64,000 nucleotides of DNA, from contig CANFOS010000002.1 of NCBI GenBank assembly GCA_947448735.1, forward strand, positions 1-64,000, given 5' to 3'. The position numbers and the translations under genes are program-made. Below the pieces are notes generated by a model, which worked only from the letters and a program-made list of their open reading frames with translations, did no database searches and had not been told where the DNA came from. This DNA is from Comamonadaceae bacterium (GTDB taxonomy: Bacteria; Pseudomonadota; Gammaproteobacteria; Burkholderiales; Burkholderiaceae_C). This document shows positions 17,593 to 27,001 of the stretch, piece by piece. Every line of letters begins with the position of its first letter. The stretch's first letter is position 1.

Positions 17593-18414
17593 ATGTTTGA
17601 TGTCTCGCTGCTGACCAAAACGCCATTGACGGGCCCGCGCTCCATCCTGCGCGTGGTTCAGGTCTTTGCAAAACTGGCGGCGCATCCTGAAGGTCAAACG
17701 CTGGCGCAGCTTTGCCACAACCTGGAGCTGCCAAAAACCACGTTGTTCACCATGCTCAAGGTGCTTGAGAGCGCCCACTACCTGAGACAGGAGGGTGGCG
17801 CTTATCGGCTCGGCCCACAGGCAGTGGCGCTGGGCGCAAGCATGGCCGAAAGCCCAGCGCGCAACTTTCCCAATTGCGCCAACGGTGTGCTTCAAAGCCT
17901 GTGCCAGCGCACTGGAGAAACCGGCTTTCTGGCGGTACTCACGCCGGATCGCCAGTTTTGCAAATATGTTGCGGTGGCTGAGACCGACAACTGGCTTCGC
18001 TTTAGCGTCAAGGTGGGTTCGCAAAAGCCTGCGTATGCCACGGGCAGTGGCCGGGCCATGCTGGCCTTTCTGCCGGAGAACGAGGTGTTGCAGCTGCTGG
18101 AAAGTTTTCCGTTTGAGCGGCTGACACCCAAAACCGTGTCGTCGCGGCGCAGCTTGCTGGCGAGTCTGAAAGAGGTCAGAACCCAGGGCGTGAGCTGCAT
18201 CGACAGCGGCACAGTCGCCGGTGTGCTGGCCGTTGCCGCACCCATTTTTGGTGTGGACGGCCAAGTTGCCGCAGCCATCAGCACAGGCGGGCCAACAAGC
18301 CGCGTGGCGGATCGTCTGCCAGCGGTGACAACGGCGGTACGCGATGCTGCCGAGGATATTTCCAGAATTCTCGGCTATGGCGGTCAATGGCCGGCGATGC
18401 CATCAGGAACATAG
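17593..18414 (+). CDS. IclR-family transcriptional regulator
   Basis: Transcription factor of 273 residues with an N-terminal winged helix (SILRVVQVFAKLAAHPEGQTLAQLCHNLELPKTTLFTMLKVLE) and a C-terminal GAF-like effector domain (GETGFLAVLTP, AYATGSGRAMLAFLP, GVLAVAAPIFGVDGQVAAAIS). It is the last gene of the catabolic operon and on the same strand, 18 bases after the thiolase. It probably senses a pathway acid or CoA ester and controls the promoter upstream of 10094. I could not identify its operator in the 164-base gap 9930-10093. Confidence 0.92.
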   Translation: MFDVSLLTKTPLTGPRSILRVVQVFAKLAAHPEGQTLAQLCHNLELPKTTLFTMLKVLESAHYLRQEGGAYRLGPQAVALGASMAESPARNFPNCANGVLQSLCQRTGETGFLAVLTPDRQFCKYVAVAETDNWLRFSVKVGSQKPAYATGSGRAMLAFLPENEVLQLLESFPFERLTPKTVSSRRSLLASLKEVRTQGVSCIDSGTVAGVLAVAAPIFGVDGQVAAAISTGGPTSRVADRLPAVTTAVRDAAEDISRILGYGGQWPAMPSGT

Positions 18415-18445
18415 CGTTGCTGCGGCAAGGGATGATGCTCGAAAA

Positions 18446-18525
18446 TAGACTCAGACGCTATTATTTTAGTAGCTTCTAACCTAGGATTAACAAGCGCTAA
18501 AGCAGGTTTTGATACCTGAAAAAAC
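18446..18525. repeat. AT-rich dispersed repeat, family 1
   Basis: Intergenic copy with GACGCTATTATTTTAGTAGC, then CAAGCGCTAAAGC and a TTTTGATACCTGAAA end. It shares the GCTATT..TTTAGTAGCT half and the GCGCTA half with copies near 31.4, 47.8 and 60.6 kb. It lies between the IclR gene and the convergent small unknown gene and may act as a terminator or simply be a passenger. Confidence 0.65.
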
Positions 18526-18539
18526 TTAAAAAAGGGGTT

Positions 18540-18770
18540 TCAAGCCAAAACGCGGTTGATGTCCGCTTCATTCAGCCCGGTGAAGATCGCGTTGTGCCGG
18601 TCCGTCAAAGGCCCTTCGCCTGGGATGATTTGGCCTGATGCGTCAAACCCAACCGCCTTGAACTTCCACCCGCTGCCAATCAGCTTGAGGTTGCCAACGT
18701 GCAGACCGGCGCTGGTATGAACTTGGCAGACGCCTGGGTTGACGGGCTGAAGCCGAAGGGTGTGGGTCAC
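18540..18770 (-). CDS. Small protein of unknown function
   Basis: A 76-residue soluble protein without signal peptide or membrane helix. It looks beta-rich at first (THTLRLQPVNPGVCQVHTSAGLHVGNLKLIGSG is a run of short strands) and ends in a helix (LNEADINRVLA). I do not recognise a family. It is 24 bases downstream of gap on the same strand, so it may be the last gene of the tkt-gap unit. No strong ribosome site is visible. Composition and codon use fit the neighbours, which favours a real gene. Confidence 0.6.
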   Translation of the reverse strand: MTHTLRLQPVNPGVCQVHTSAGLHVGNLKLIGSGWKFKAVGFDASGQIIPGEGPLTDRHNAIFTGLNEADINRVLA

Positions 18771-18794
18771 GGCGTCACATTGCAGCCGTAAAAA

Positions 18795-19826
<1,032 letters not shown>

Positions 19827-19845
19827 CTATCCGTTTGTTTTTTGC

Positions 19846-21918
19846 TTACTTCTTCAAAACTTTGCGCACGGTGTCTGCCACGTTCTCAGGTGTAAACCCA
19901 AAATGCTTGAACAGCACCGGTGCAGGCGCTGACTCGCCGTAGGTGTCGATGCCGACCACCGCGGCGCAGCCGTACTTCCACCAGCCGTCGGTCACGCCCA
20001 TTTCAACCGCAATGCGCGGAATGCCGTCTGGCAGCACGTCGGTTTTGTAAGCGGTCTTTTGCTTGTCAAAGGTGGTGTTGCTGGGCATGGACACCACGCG
20101 CACGGCGATTTTGAACGTCGCCAGCAGCTCTTGTGCTTTCAATGCCAGCTGCACTTCAGAGCCGGTGGCGATGATGACGGCCTGGGCTTTTTTGTTCAGG
20201 CCCACTTCGCTGGGTTCAGACAACACATACGCGCCCTTGCTGATCTGGCCCAAGTCGTCTTTGGGCGCGTAAGGCAGGTTTTGGCGGCTGAGCAGCAAGG
20301 CGGTTGGCTTTGACTTGTTTTGCAGCGCGACAGCCCAGGCCACAGCGGTTTCAGCCGTGTCGGCCGGCCGCCAGACGTCCAGGTTCGGAATCAAACGCAG
20401 ACTGGCGGCGTGTTCAATCGACTGGTGGGTCGGGCCGTCTTCGCCCAGGCCGATGCTGTCGTGGGTAAAGACATGAATCACGCGCAGCTTCATCAGCGCC
20501 GCCATGCGGATGGCGTTGCGGCTGTAGTCGCTGAACGTCAAAAACGTACCGCCGTAGGGGATGTAGCCGCCATGCAGCGCCACGCCGTTCATGATGGCGG
20601 CCATGCCGAATTCGCGCACGCCGTAGTTGATGTGGCGGCCACCGGCTCCAAGCGCCCCAGGTTCGCCTTCAGCCTTTGCTGTCAACACGACCTCGCCTTG
20701 CGCGTCAAAGCGCAAATTCGGGGTTGACTTGGTGTTGGTCAGGTTGGAACCAGTCAAATCAGCCGAGCCGCCCAGCAGGTCTGGCAGGCCAGCGGTGAAG
20801 GCTTCGAGTGCAAGCTGAGACGCCTTGCGTGAGGCGACGGTTTCAGCCTTGGTGTGCGCGGCCAAAATGGTGTCAACTGCCAACTGGTCAAAGTGCTTGG
20901 GCAAGTCGCCCTTCATGCGGCGCGTCAGCTCCTGCGCAAGTTCTGGGTAAGCCGTTTTGTACGCAGCAAACTTCGCGTCCCAGGCTGCTTCAGCCACCAG
21001 GCCCTTGGCCTTGGCGTCCCAGGCGTGGCGTGCTTCGTCAGGCATCTCAAACGGTGCATGTGGCCAGTTGATGGCTTCGCGGGTCAGTTTGATCTCTTCC
21101 GCGCCCAGCGGCTCGCCGTGCGCCTTGGCGGTGTTGGCGCGGTTCGGGCTGCCTTTGCCGATGTGGGTTTTGCAAATGATCAGCGTGGGCTTGTTGTCCG
21201 TGCTGCTTTTGGCGGCGGCAATGGCGGCAGACACCGCAGCGGCGTCGTGCCCGTCAATCGGGCCGATCACATGCCAGCCGTAAGCGGCAAAGCGCAGCGC
21301 TGTGTTGTCGATAAACCAAGGGGCGACCTGGCCGTCAATGGAAATGCCGTTGTCGTCATACAGGGCCACCAGCTTGCCCAGGCGCCAGGCGCCGGCCAGC
21401 GCGGCGGCTTCGTGGCTGATGCCTTCCATCAGGCAGCCGTCACCCATGAAAACATAGGTGTGGTGGTTGACGACGGCGTGGCCGGGTCGGTTGAACTCCT
21501 GCGCCAGCAGCTTTTCAGCCAGCGCCATGCCGACCGCATTGGTCAGGCCTTGGCCGAGCGGGCCGGTGGTGGTTTCAACGCCTGGCGTCACATCCACTTC
21601 AGGGTGACCTGGGGTTTTGCTGTGCAACTGGCGAAAGTTTTTCAATTCCTTCATCGGCAGCGCATAGCCCGTCAGGTGCAGCAGCGCGTAAATCAGCATC
21701 GAGCCGTGGCCGTTGGACAGCACAAAACGGTCGCGGTCAAACCAGTGCGGGTTGTGCGGGCTGTGCTTGAGGTGTTGGCCCCACAGCGCCACCGCCATGT
21801 CAGCCATGCCCATGGGCGCGCCGGGGTGGCCGGAATTGGCAGCCTGAACGGCATCCATGGCGAGTGCGCGAATGGCGTTGGCCATGAGGGCAGAAGTGTT
21901 GTCGGCCGGTGCGGTCAT
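19846..21918 (-). CDS. tkt: Transketolase
   Basis: Thiamine-diphosphate enzyme of the pentose phosphate pathway that moves two-carbon ketol units between sugar phosphates. The protein is full length (690 residues). It shows [15 protein letters not shown] near the start, [38 protein letters not shown], the ThDP motif [18 protein letters not shown]..., and the pyrimidine-binding domain with [18 protein letters not shown] 21918 is chosen; the frame is open to a TTG 15 bases upstream. Clear first gene of tkt-gap. Its cofactor is the product of the thi genes 14 kb away, under the TPP riboswitch. Confidence 0.97.
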   Translation of the reverse strand: MTAPADNTSALMANAIRALAMDAVQAANSGHPGAPMGMADMAVALWGQHLKHSPHNPHWFDRDRFVLSNGHGSMLIYALLHLTGYALPMKELKNFRQLHSKTPGHPEVDVTPGVETTTGPLGQGLTNAVGMALAEKLLAQEFNRPGHAVVNHHTYVFMGDGCLMEGISHEAAALAGAWRLGKLVALYDDNGISIDGQVAPWFIDNTALRFAAYGWHVIGPIDGHDAAAVSAAIAAAKSSTDNKPTLIICKTHIGKGSPNRANTAKAHGEPLGAEEIKLTREAINWPHAPFEMPDEARHAWDAKAKGLVAEAAWDAKFAAYKTAYPELAQELTRRMKGDLPKHFDQLAVDTILAAHTKAETVASRKASQLALEAFTAGLPDLLGGSADLTGSNLTNTKSTPNLRFDAQGEVVLTAKAEGEPGALGAGGRHINYGVREFGMAAIMNGVALHGGYIPYGGTFLTFSDYSRNAIRMAALMKLRVIHVFTHDSIGLGEDGPTHQSIEHAASLRLIPNLDVWRPADTAETAVAWAVALQNKSKPTALLLSRQNLPYAPKDDLGQISKGAYVLSEPSEVGLNKKAQAVIIATGSEVQLALKAQELLATFKIAVRVVSMPSNTTFDKQKTAYKTDVLPDGIPRIAVEMGVTDGWWKYGCAAVVGIDTYGESAPAPVLFKHFGFTPENVADTVRKVLKK

Positions 21919-21994
21919 GTGGGGGCGGTCCAAAGTGGGGTGTTAGGGAAAACCACGATTTTACGGGATGCGGTTTGCATGGTCTGGTGCCAGG

Positions 21995-22070
21995 AGCACG
22001 CTATTTATTCAGGAGCGGATCACTCATGTGTTGATTGGCCCGCACCCCTAAAACGCATCCGAAAACTGCG
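21995..22070. repeat. Partial dispersed repeat, family 1
   Basis: The 161-base gap between the tkt start and the porin end carries GCACGCTATTTATTCAGGAGC and CCCCTAAAACGCATCCGAAAAC. The second block closely resembles ACCCTAAAACGTACCTGAAAGC at 33.26 kb. It looks like a diverged copy of the family 1 repeat with its conserved tail. Confidence 0.5.
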
Positions 22071-22079
22071 CAATGCCTG

Positions 22080-23441
22080 CTAAAACTCGGTATGTAGCCG
22101 CACACTGAAGACCCGCACGGGCCCCCGGTCGGCGTTGTAGGCGGGGTTGCGAATGAACTGCGCACCCAGGCTGAGCGCTGAGCGTTGCAAAAACGCCAGG
22201 CCAAAGCTGTAGTAGCCTTCAACGATTGCTTCGGGCCTGTAGTTCAGTCGACCATCACCGACAAAAAAGCCGTTGCCACCGGCGGATAAAAATGCGCGGT
22301 GTGACGAAGACAAACCGTTTTGCGCGTAGGCCAGTCCCAGCGTATCCTGCGCACGGCCCCAGCCATTGCCTTTGAGCTGAGCGCCAACCGACAGCGAGCG
22401 GTCAATCTCGGCAAAGGCATAGGCCTCTGACGCGCCATCGCTTTTGGCCAGCCTGGCAAACACGCCTGAAGCGTCGGTCAGTGACTGCTCGAGGTTGATG
22501 CCCCAGCCTTGCTTGGTTCGCAGCTTTCGGATAGGCGCAATATTGGGTATACCGCCACCGGCCGCGGCCAGCGCATCGTCAAAGCCGCCCATGATGGCCT
22601 TGTTACGGAACAGCAGCAGCCGCGACTTGCCCGGCTGACCACCGATGGCGTAGGCTTTTTCAAGCTCTAGCTGGTCGCCATAGCGCTGGCTGATGGCGCG
22701 GTCCAGCGCCAGGCCGTTGGACTCACGCGGCATCATGAAGCGACCCGCGCGAACCGCCCAGTCGCCCCAGTAGTACTCCAGCGCCGCGCCCATCGAATAG
22801 CCGCGAGAGTCTGCCGCAAAGTCGTACGCACCGTGGGTTAAAAACGACCAGTTCATGAACTGGCTGCGCGGGTCTTTGGCATAGGCGTTGGCATCAAAAA
22901 TATCTGACACTGCCAGGTTGCCAGCCGTCAGAACAATGCGCTCTTTGCTGCGCATGCCGGCGAGCTGGTTGGCATCAGACGCAACGCTTTCAAGCGCGTC
23001 GTTCATGTTCCAGGTCTGCCTCACGAACAGCCGGGCGCGATAAACATTTGGCTTGGCACCAGCGGTTTTTTGCAGCTCGGCATTGCTCAAGCCGCCTAAG
23101 CCTGTCAGGCCCGACATGGACACGCCTTGCACGAGCTCGGGGTTGAAGTACAGCTCGGTGTCTTTGGCCAAGCGCAAGCCCAGGTAGGCGGTGGATGTAA
23201 ATGAATAGCTTTTTTCTGCACGGGGCAGCAAGCTGTTCACACCAGAATAGGGCGCATTAAAGGCCGGTTTTGTTTGCCAGATGTAGGTGGCTTGAAACTT
23301 GGCGTTGAAGTTCTCGCCCGCATCAGACGGCGGCCGATCCACGGCTGCACTTTGTGCCGACACGGCTGAAGCCGTTAGCGTAGCGGCGATGAGGAACGAC
23401 TTGAAAAAAAGCTGACGCGAGTTATTGACAATGATTCTCAT
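22080..23441 (-). CDS. Outer-membrane porin (OprB/alginate-export-like beta barrel)
   Basis: A 453-residue protein with a signal peptide (VSAQSA cleavage near residue 32) and alternating beta-barrel strands ending in an aromatic residue (RLHTEF), the usual outer-membrane insertion signal. Its layout (FNAKFQATYIWQTKPAFNAPYSG, LPRAEKSYSFTSTAYLGLRL, GYYSFGL) resembles the carbohydrate-porin (OprB-like) families. It lies 20 bases after the sensor kinase stop. A Fur-box-like sequence covers its start codon, and there is no good ribosome site, so translation may be weak or the true leader unusual. The iron link is inferred; the transported substrate is not evident. Confidence 0.8.
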   Translation of the reverse strand: MRIIVNNSRQLFFKSFLIAATLTASAVSAQSAAVDRPPSDAGENFNAKFQATYIWQTKPAFNAPYSGVNSLLPRAEKSYSFTSTAYLGLRLAKDTELYFNPELVQGVSMSGLTGLGGLSNAELQKTAGAKPNVYRARLFVRQTWNMNDALESVASDANQLAGMRSKERIVLTAGNLAVSDIFDANAYAKDPRSQFMNWSFLTHGAYDFAADSRGYSMGAALEYYWGDWAVRAGRFMMPRESNGLALDRAISQRYGDQLELEKAYAIGGQPGKSRLLLFRNKAIMGGFDDALAAAGGGIPNIAPIRKLRTKQGWGINLEQSLTDASGVFARLAKSDGASEAYAFAEIDRSLSVGAQLKGNGWGRAQDTLGLAYAQNGLSSSHRAFLSAGGNGFFVGDGRLNYRPEAIVEGYYSFGLAFLQRSALSLGAQFIRNPAYNADRGPVRVFSVRLHTEF

Positions 23442-23445
23442 TTAG
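23427..23445 (-). promoter_or_regulatory. Fur-box-like sequence over the porin start codon
   Basis: On the minus strand CTAAATGAGAATCATTGTC matches the 19-base Fur consensus GATAATGATAATCATTATC at 14 positions, including the ATGA-AATCATT core. It includes the ATG of the porin gene. Fur bound here would block either the promoter or elongation, so the porin should be induced when iron is low. Confidence 0.65.
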
Positions 23446-23461
23446 AAATTCTAACGCACGA

Positions 23462-24946
23462 CTATGACAATGAGGTTTCCCGCTTCATAAATGTCAAGCT
23501 CGCTTTGAGCCCGCCGGTGTTTTCAGCGGCTTCAAACTCAAATCGTGCATCCATCAAGTCCGCATAGCGGCTGACGATGGCCAACCCCAAGCCGGCGCCT
23601 TCGCCCAGCCGCTGGCCGGCTTGGCCCAGTGCCCAGCGCTGGCGCAGTTGCTCGGCTTCTTCGGTGGTCAACCCGGGGCCGTTGTCTGTGACTGACAATG
23701 TGACGGCCCCCTCGGCCTGTGCAATGCCCACCGTGACCTGCGGACTTTCAGCCACACCATAACGCAGCGCGTTGTCCAGCAGGTTGCCCAAAATGCCTTC
23801 CAGCAAGGCCGTGTCAGCCTCAACCATCACGCGCTCGTCCAGACCGTCGCCCCCCAAGTCCACGCCAGCCGCATCAGCCTTGGGCAGGTAGCGCAGCAAG
23901 ACCTCACGCGCTACTTCATTGATAGCAACGGGAATAAGATCTAAGCTGGCGCGCGCCTCATCGGCCAGCGCCAGGCCTAAAAGCTGTTCAACCAGATGAC
24001 TGGCCCTTTCCTGGCCGCGTGCGATGCCTTGCAGTTGCTCGCGCCACACCGCAGGATCGGCGTTTGCCAGGGCGTAGTCGGCTTGCGCGCGTATGCCCGC
24101 CAGCGGTGTGCGCAGCTCGTGCGCCACATTGCCGGCAAATTCCCGCTGCGCAGTAATGCTGTCGTCCAGCCGCGTCATCAGCGCATCGACGGATGTCCCC
24201 AGACGCTGCACATCGCGGGTGCTGGCCTTCGTTGTCACGCTCAGGGGCATGGGGCTCAGGTCGCGCACACCGCGCTGGTCAACCGCCCGTTGCAGTTCTG
24301 CCAGCGGCAGCAGGTCACGCTGAATCACCCTGCGCAGCCACCACACCAAAAACACCAGCAGCAGCACCTGAGGCACAACCGCATAGGTCAGCATGCGCTG
24401 CAATAAGCGGTTTCTGGCGGCCGTGGTTTGGGCTACGACCACGGTGAACTCGGTCGGCTCATAGCGGTGCAAGCTGACGCTGTGCAGTGCCCGGTTCTGA
24501 AAGGTGATGTCGGCAAAGCCAAAGGCCGTCTCTTTGGGCAGCGGCGGCGGCCGAAGCCCGGCGTGGCCTGCCAACAGTGCCCCGTTGGGCAGCAGAACGG
24601 CAAAGTACATCGACTCACTTTGGTCAAACAGCAGAGCGCTCATCTCTGACGGTGACAAATTGAGCACCGGGCCCGTTCTATCCATTCGGACATTAGCCGC
24701 TACTGCATAGGCATCGTCCAGCAGCGACCTGTCAAAGGCCTGACCGGCAAAGTAGTTGGCCACGCTCAATGCCACCGCCGTGCCCAGCGCCCACAGCACA
24801 ACGAGCGGCAGCACGACGTGTTTGATGACGCGGCTGCGAAGGGAGGGTTTCGTTGCCCCCACGCTTGCCGCTTCGCGTACCAAGCTGCCCCCCGAGGGGG
24901 CGCTTTTTCCTAGGGTCGGCCCGCCGGAAAAATCTCGCTTGGTCAT
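23462..24946 (-). CDS. Two-component sensor histidine kinase (QseC/CusS-like)
   Basis: Inner-membrane kinase of 494 residues. Two helices (about 41-66 and 188-206) flank a periplasmic sensor of roughly 120 residues; a HAMP-like linker follows. The dimerisation box is FAGNVAHELRTPL with His276, then the N box NLLDNALRYG, G1 DNGPGL and G2 GEGAGLGLAI. Its ATG overlaps the stop of the response regulator (ATGA). Residues 7-31 are encoded by a GC-rich dispersed repeat, so the cytoplasmic N-terminus is likely an add-on. The divergent RND efflux operon suggests it senses periplasmic metal, but the sensor domain shows no obvious metal cluster. Confidence 0.92.
   Translation of the reverse strand: MTKRDFSGGPTLGKSAPSGGSLVREAASVGATKPSLRSRVIKHVVLPLVVLWALGTAVALSVANYFAGQAFDRSLLDDAYAVAANVRMDRTGPVLNLSPSEMSALLFDQSESMYFAVLLPNGALLAGHAGLRPPPLPKETAFGFADITFQNRALHSVSLHRYEPTEFTVVVAQTTAARNRLLQRMLTYAVVPQVLLLVFLVWWLRRVIQRDLLPLAELQRAVDQRGVRDLSPMPLSVTTKASTRDVQRLGTSVDALMTRLDDSITAQREFAGNVAHELRTPLAGIRAQADYALANADPAVWREQLQGIARGQERASHLVEQLLGLALADEARASLDLIPVAINEVAREVLLRYLPKADAAGVDLGGDGLDERVMVEADTALLEGILGNLLDNALRYGVAESPQVTVGIAQAEGAVTLSVTDNGPGLTTEEAEQLRQRWALGQAGQRLGEGAGLGLAIVSRYADLMDARFEFEAAENTGGLKASLTFMKRETSLS
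24852..24927 (-). repeat. GC-rich dispersed repeat (family 2) forming the kinase N-terminus
   Basis: Plus-strand GTTGCCCCCACGCTTGCCGC...TGCCCCCCGAGGGGGCGC followed by GGTCGGCCCGCC. It shares its order of blocks with copies at 34.8, 42.9 and 62.5 kb. Here it is translated in frame as residues 7-31 of the sensor kinase. Confidence 0.75.
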
Positions 24947-25632
24947 GCGGCGCTTTCCTCCAGCACATAACCAATGCCGCGCAGGGTGCGAATGCTCGCA
25001 CCGCTGCCCAGCAGTTTTTTGCGCAGCCTGGAGATAAAAGCCTCCAGCGCGTTGTCGCCCAGCGCTTCGTCGGTTTCGCTGAGCTTGTCAGACAGCACGC
25101 GTTTGCTGACGACCCGGCCAGGCGGTGTCATCAGCTCCCACAGCACTTCAAATTCACGCGCGGGCAAATCCCAAGGCTGCTTGTGCAGGTAAAAGCGCCG
25201 GGCTTTTCTGTCGAGCAGCAGCAGCCCCAGCGTGACCCGGTCGTCGGTGCCCTGAGCCCGGCGCACCAGTGCACGCAAACGCGCCTCGACCTCGGCCAGG
25301 TCAAACGGCTTGCCCATGTAGTCGTCGGCACCCGCATCCAGCCCGGCGATACGCTCCTCCAGTCGGCCGCGTGCGGTGAGCACCAGCACGGGGGTGCGGT
25401 CACCTCTGCTTCTGGCCTCGCGCAGCAGGCTCAGGCCGCTGCCCTGTTTTGGTGCTGCTGTCGTCACAGGCAGATTCAGGTCCAGCAGTACCGAGTCGTA
25501 GGTCTGCACGCGCCACCAGTGGCGGGCGTCGTCGATGCTGGCGGCAATGTCGACGCGGTGCCCCGCATCGCTCAGGCTGCGCAGCATCACCTCACGCAAA
25601 ACGGCATCGTCTTCAACCAGCAGGATTTTCAT
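24943..25632 (-). CDS. OmpR/PhoB-family response regulator
   Basis: Transcription factor of 229 residues. The receiver domain has the acidic pair EDD (8-9), phospho-acceptor Asp51 in LLDLNLP, and GKPFDLAEVEARL with the conserved Lys. The winged-helix output domain ends in IRTLRGIGYVLEE. It is first in a unit with the sensor kinase (overlap of four bases) and perhaps the porin. It is divergent from the TolC-CzcB-CzcA operon across only 66 bases, so it very likely controls both sides. No clear direct-repeat binding site could be picked out in that gap. Confidence 0.95.
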   Translation of the reverse strand: MKILLVEDDAVLREVMLRSLSDAGHRVDIAASIDDARHWWRVQTYDSVLLDLNLPVTTAAPKQGSGLSLLREARSRGDRTPVLVLTARGRLEERIAGLDAGADDYMGKPFDLAEVEARLRALVRRAQGTDDRVTLGLLLLDRKARRFYLHKQPWDLPAREFEVLWELMTPPGRVVSKRVLSDKLSETDEALGDNALEAFISRLRKKLLGSGASIRTLRGIGYVLEESAA

Positions 25633-25698
25633 GGGAGTGAATCTACGGACAAGCTCTAAGTCAGGTGCGGGTCAGTCGCCGCGAGTTACAACCGCGCC

Positions 25699-26970
25699 AT
25701 GAGCATACGACAATTATTTTTGGCAACCGGCCTGGCCGTCAGCTGCTGGCTGCCCGCCGCCGCGCAAAGCGTGCCGCCGGTGACCAGCAACATCTCGCTG
25801 TCCCAAGCCTTGCAGGCGGCGCAAAACAACCTGGACGTGTCACTGGCGCGCCGTGCGTTGGCCGGCGCCCAGGGCGACATCACGGCGGCTGACCGCGCAC
25901 CCACGCCCGTTCTGTCGGCCAAAGCTGCGTCCATCGATTTGCAAAACGGCATTGGCGGCGGCAATTTGATTCGTGACAAGCGCATCGACAAAGCCATCGG
26001 CCTGGACTGGACCTATGAGCGCGGCAACAAGCGCGAGCTGCGCACCCAGGCCGCCCAGCGCCTGGCCAGCGCCGCACAAGAAGACATTGAAGACATCAAG
26101 GTGCAGCAGCAAATCACCACCGCAGCGGCCTACTTTGACTTGTTGGCAGCGCAGGAGCGCATTGAGCAGGTCGGCCAGATTGCACGCAGCGCCGCCCAAC
26201 TGGCCGCCACCGCAGCCCGCCGCGTGCAGGCCGGCGACTTGGCCGCGCAGGACGCAGCGCGCACTGAAATTGAAGCCCAGCGCGCCAGCACCGACCTGGC
26301 AACCGCCCAGTTTGACCGCCAGCGCGCCGCGCTGCAGCTGGCCCAACTGATCGGCTTTACTGGCACAGGCCTGTTGCAGGCGCAGGCCGATTGGCCCACC
26401 CGCCAGGCTCTGGAATCGGTGCCGCAAGAAACGTTTTACCCCTCGGTCGAGTCACGTGCCGATGTGCGTGCCGCCGTGCAGCGGGTAGAAGCTGCACGCG
26501 CCGTGCTCGATGTCGCCTCTGCCCAAAAAACACGCGACATCACGGTCGGTACATCGTTTGACCATTTCCCCGGAACATCGACGCGGCAGCTGGAGTTTCG
26601 GGCGCAAATACCGCTCAATGGTTTTTTGGGCAGCTATAACTATCAGGGCGAAATAGCGCGAGCCCAAGCACAAGTGAATCTGGCCGAAGACGCGTTAGAA
26701 AAAACCCGCCGTACGGCCACTGCCGAATTTCAACGCTTACAGCAAGACCGCCAGAGCGCTGCCGCCAGAGCGCTGAGCTACGAGCTGACCATCTTGCCGC
26801 GTGCCCGCAAGGTCGCTGAAATGGCGGAGCTGGCCTACAGCAAAGGCGCGATGTCATTGACTGAACTGATTGACGCCCGCCGTACGCTGCGCAGCATGTT
26901 GATTGAAGCTTTGAGCGCGCGTACCGACCACGCCAAGGCGGCATCGGCTTGGCAACTTCGCCAGCCTTGA
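25699..26970 (+). CDS. TolC/CzcC-family outer-membrane channel
   Basis: Outer-membrane factor of a tripartite efflux pump, 423 residues, signal peptide ending at AAAQ (about residue 23). The long Gln/Ala-rich amphipathic helices occur in two repeats (NISLSQALQAAQNNLDVSLARRALAGAQ and, in the second half, VRAAVQRVEAARAVLDVASAQ), with short loops NGIGGGN and FLGSYNYQGEIARAQ where the barrel strands lie. It is the first gene of the operon, 31 bases before the adaptor. The family includes metal (CzcC, CusC) and other channels; the HME-type pump that follows fixes it as metal-related. Confidence 0.88.
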   Translation: MSIRQLFLATGLAVSCWLPAAAQSVPPVTSNISLSQALQAAQNNLDVSLARRALAGAQGDITAADRAPTPVLSAKAASIDLQNGIGGGNLIRDKRIDKAIGLDWTYERGNKRELRTQAAQRLASAAQEDIEDIKVQQQITTAAAYFDLLAAQERIEQVGQIARSAAQLAATAARRVQAGDLAAQDAARTEIEAQRASTDLATAQFDRQRAALQLAQLIGFTGTGLLQAQADWPTRQALESVPQETFYPSVESRADVRAAVQRVEAARAVLDVASAQKTRDITVGTSFDHFPGTSTRQLEFRAQIPLNGFLGSYNYQGEIARAQAQVNLAEDALEKTRRTATAEFQRLQQDRQSAAARALSYELTILPRARKVAEMAELAYSKGAMSLTELIDARRTLRSMLIEALSARTDHAKAASAWQLRQP

Positions 26971-27001
26971 GACTCGAGACCCTCCTTTTGAATAAAACAT
27001 C

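Noticed and set aside
17245-18387. Long open frame opposite the thiolase-IclR region
   Set aside because: The opposite strand codes two clear proteins; this frame is rich in His, Gln and Arg as expected of an antisense shadow. The same holds for the long frames opposite thiO (35075-36187) and metW/chrA (49290-50435).
20854-22083. Long open frame on the plus strand opposite tkt
   Set aside because: It is the mirror of a certain, highly conserved gene, has a biased composition rich in Arg, Gly and Val, and no ribosome site or family motif.
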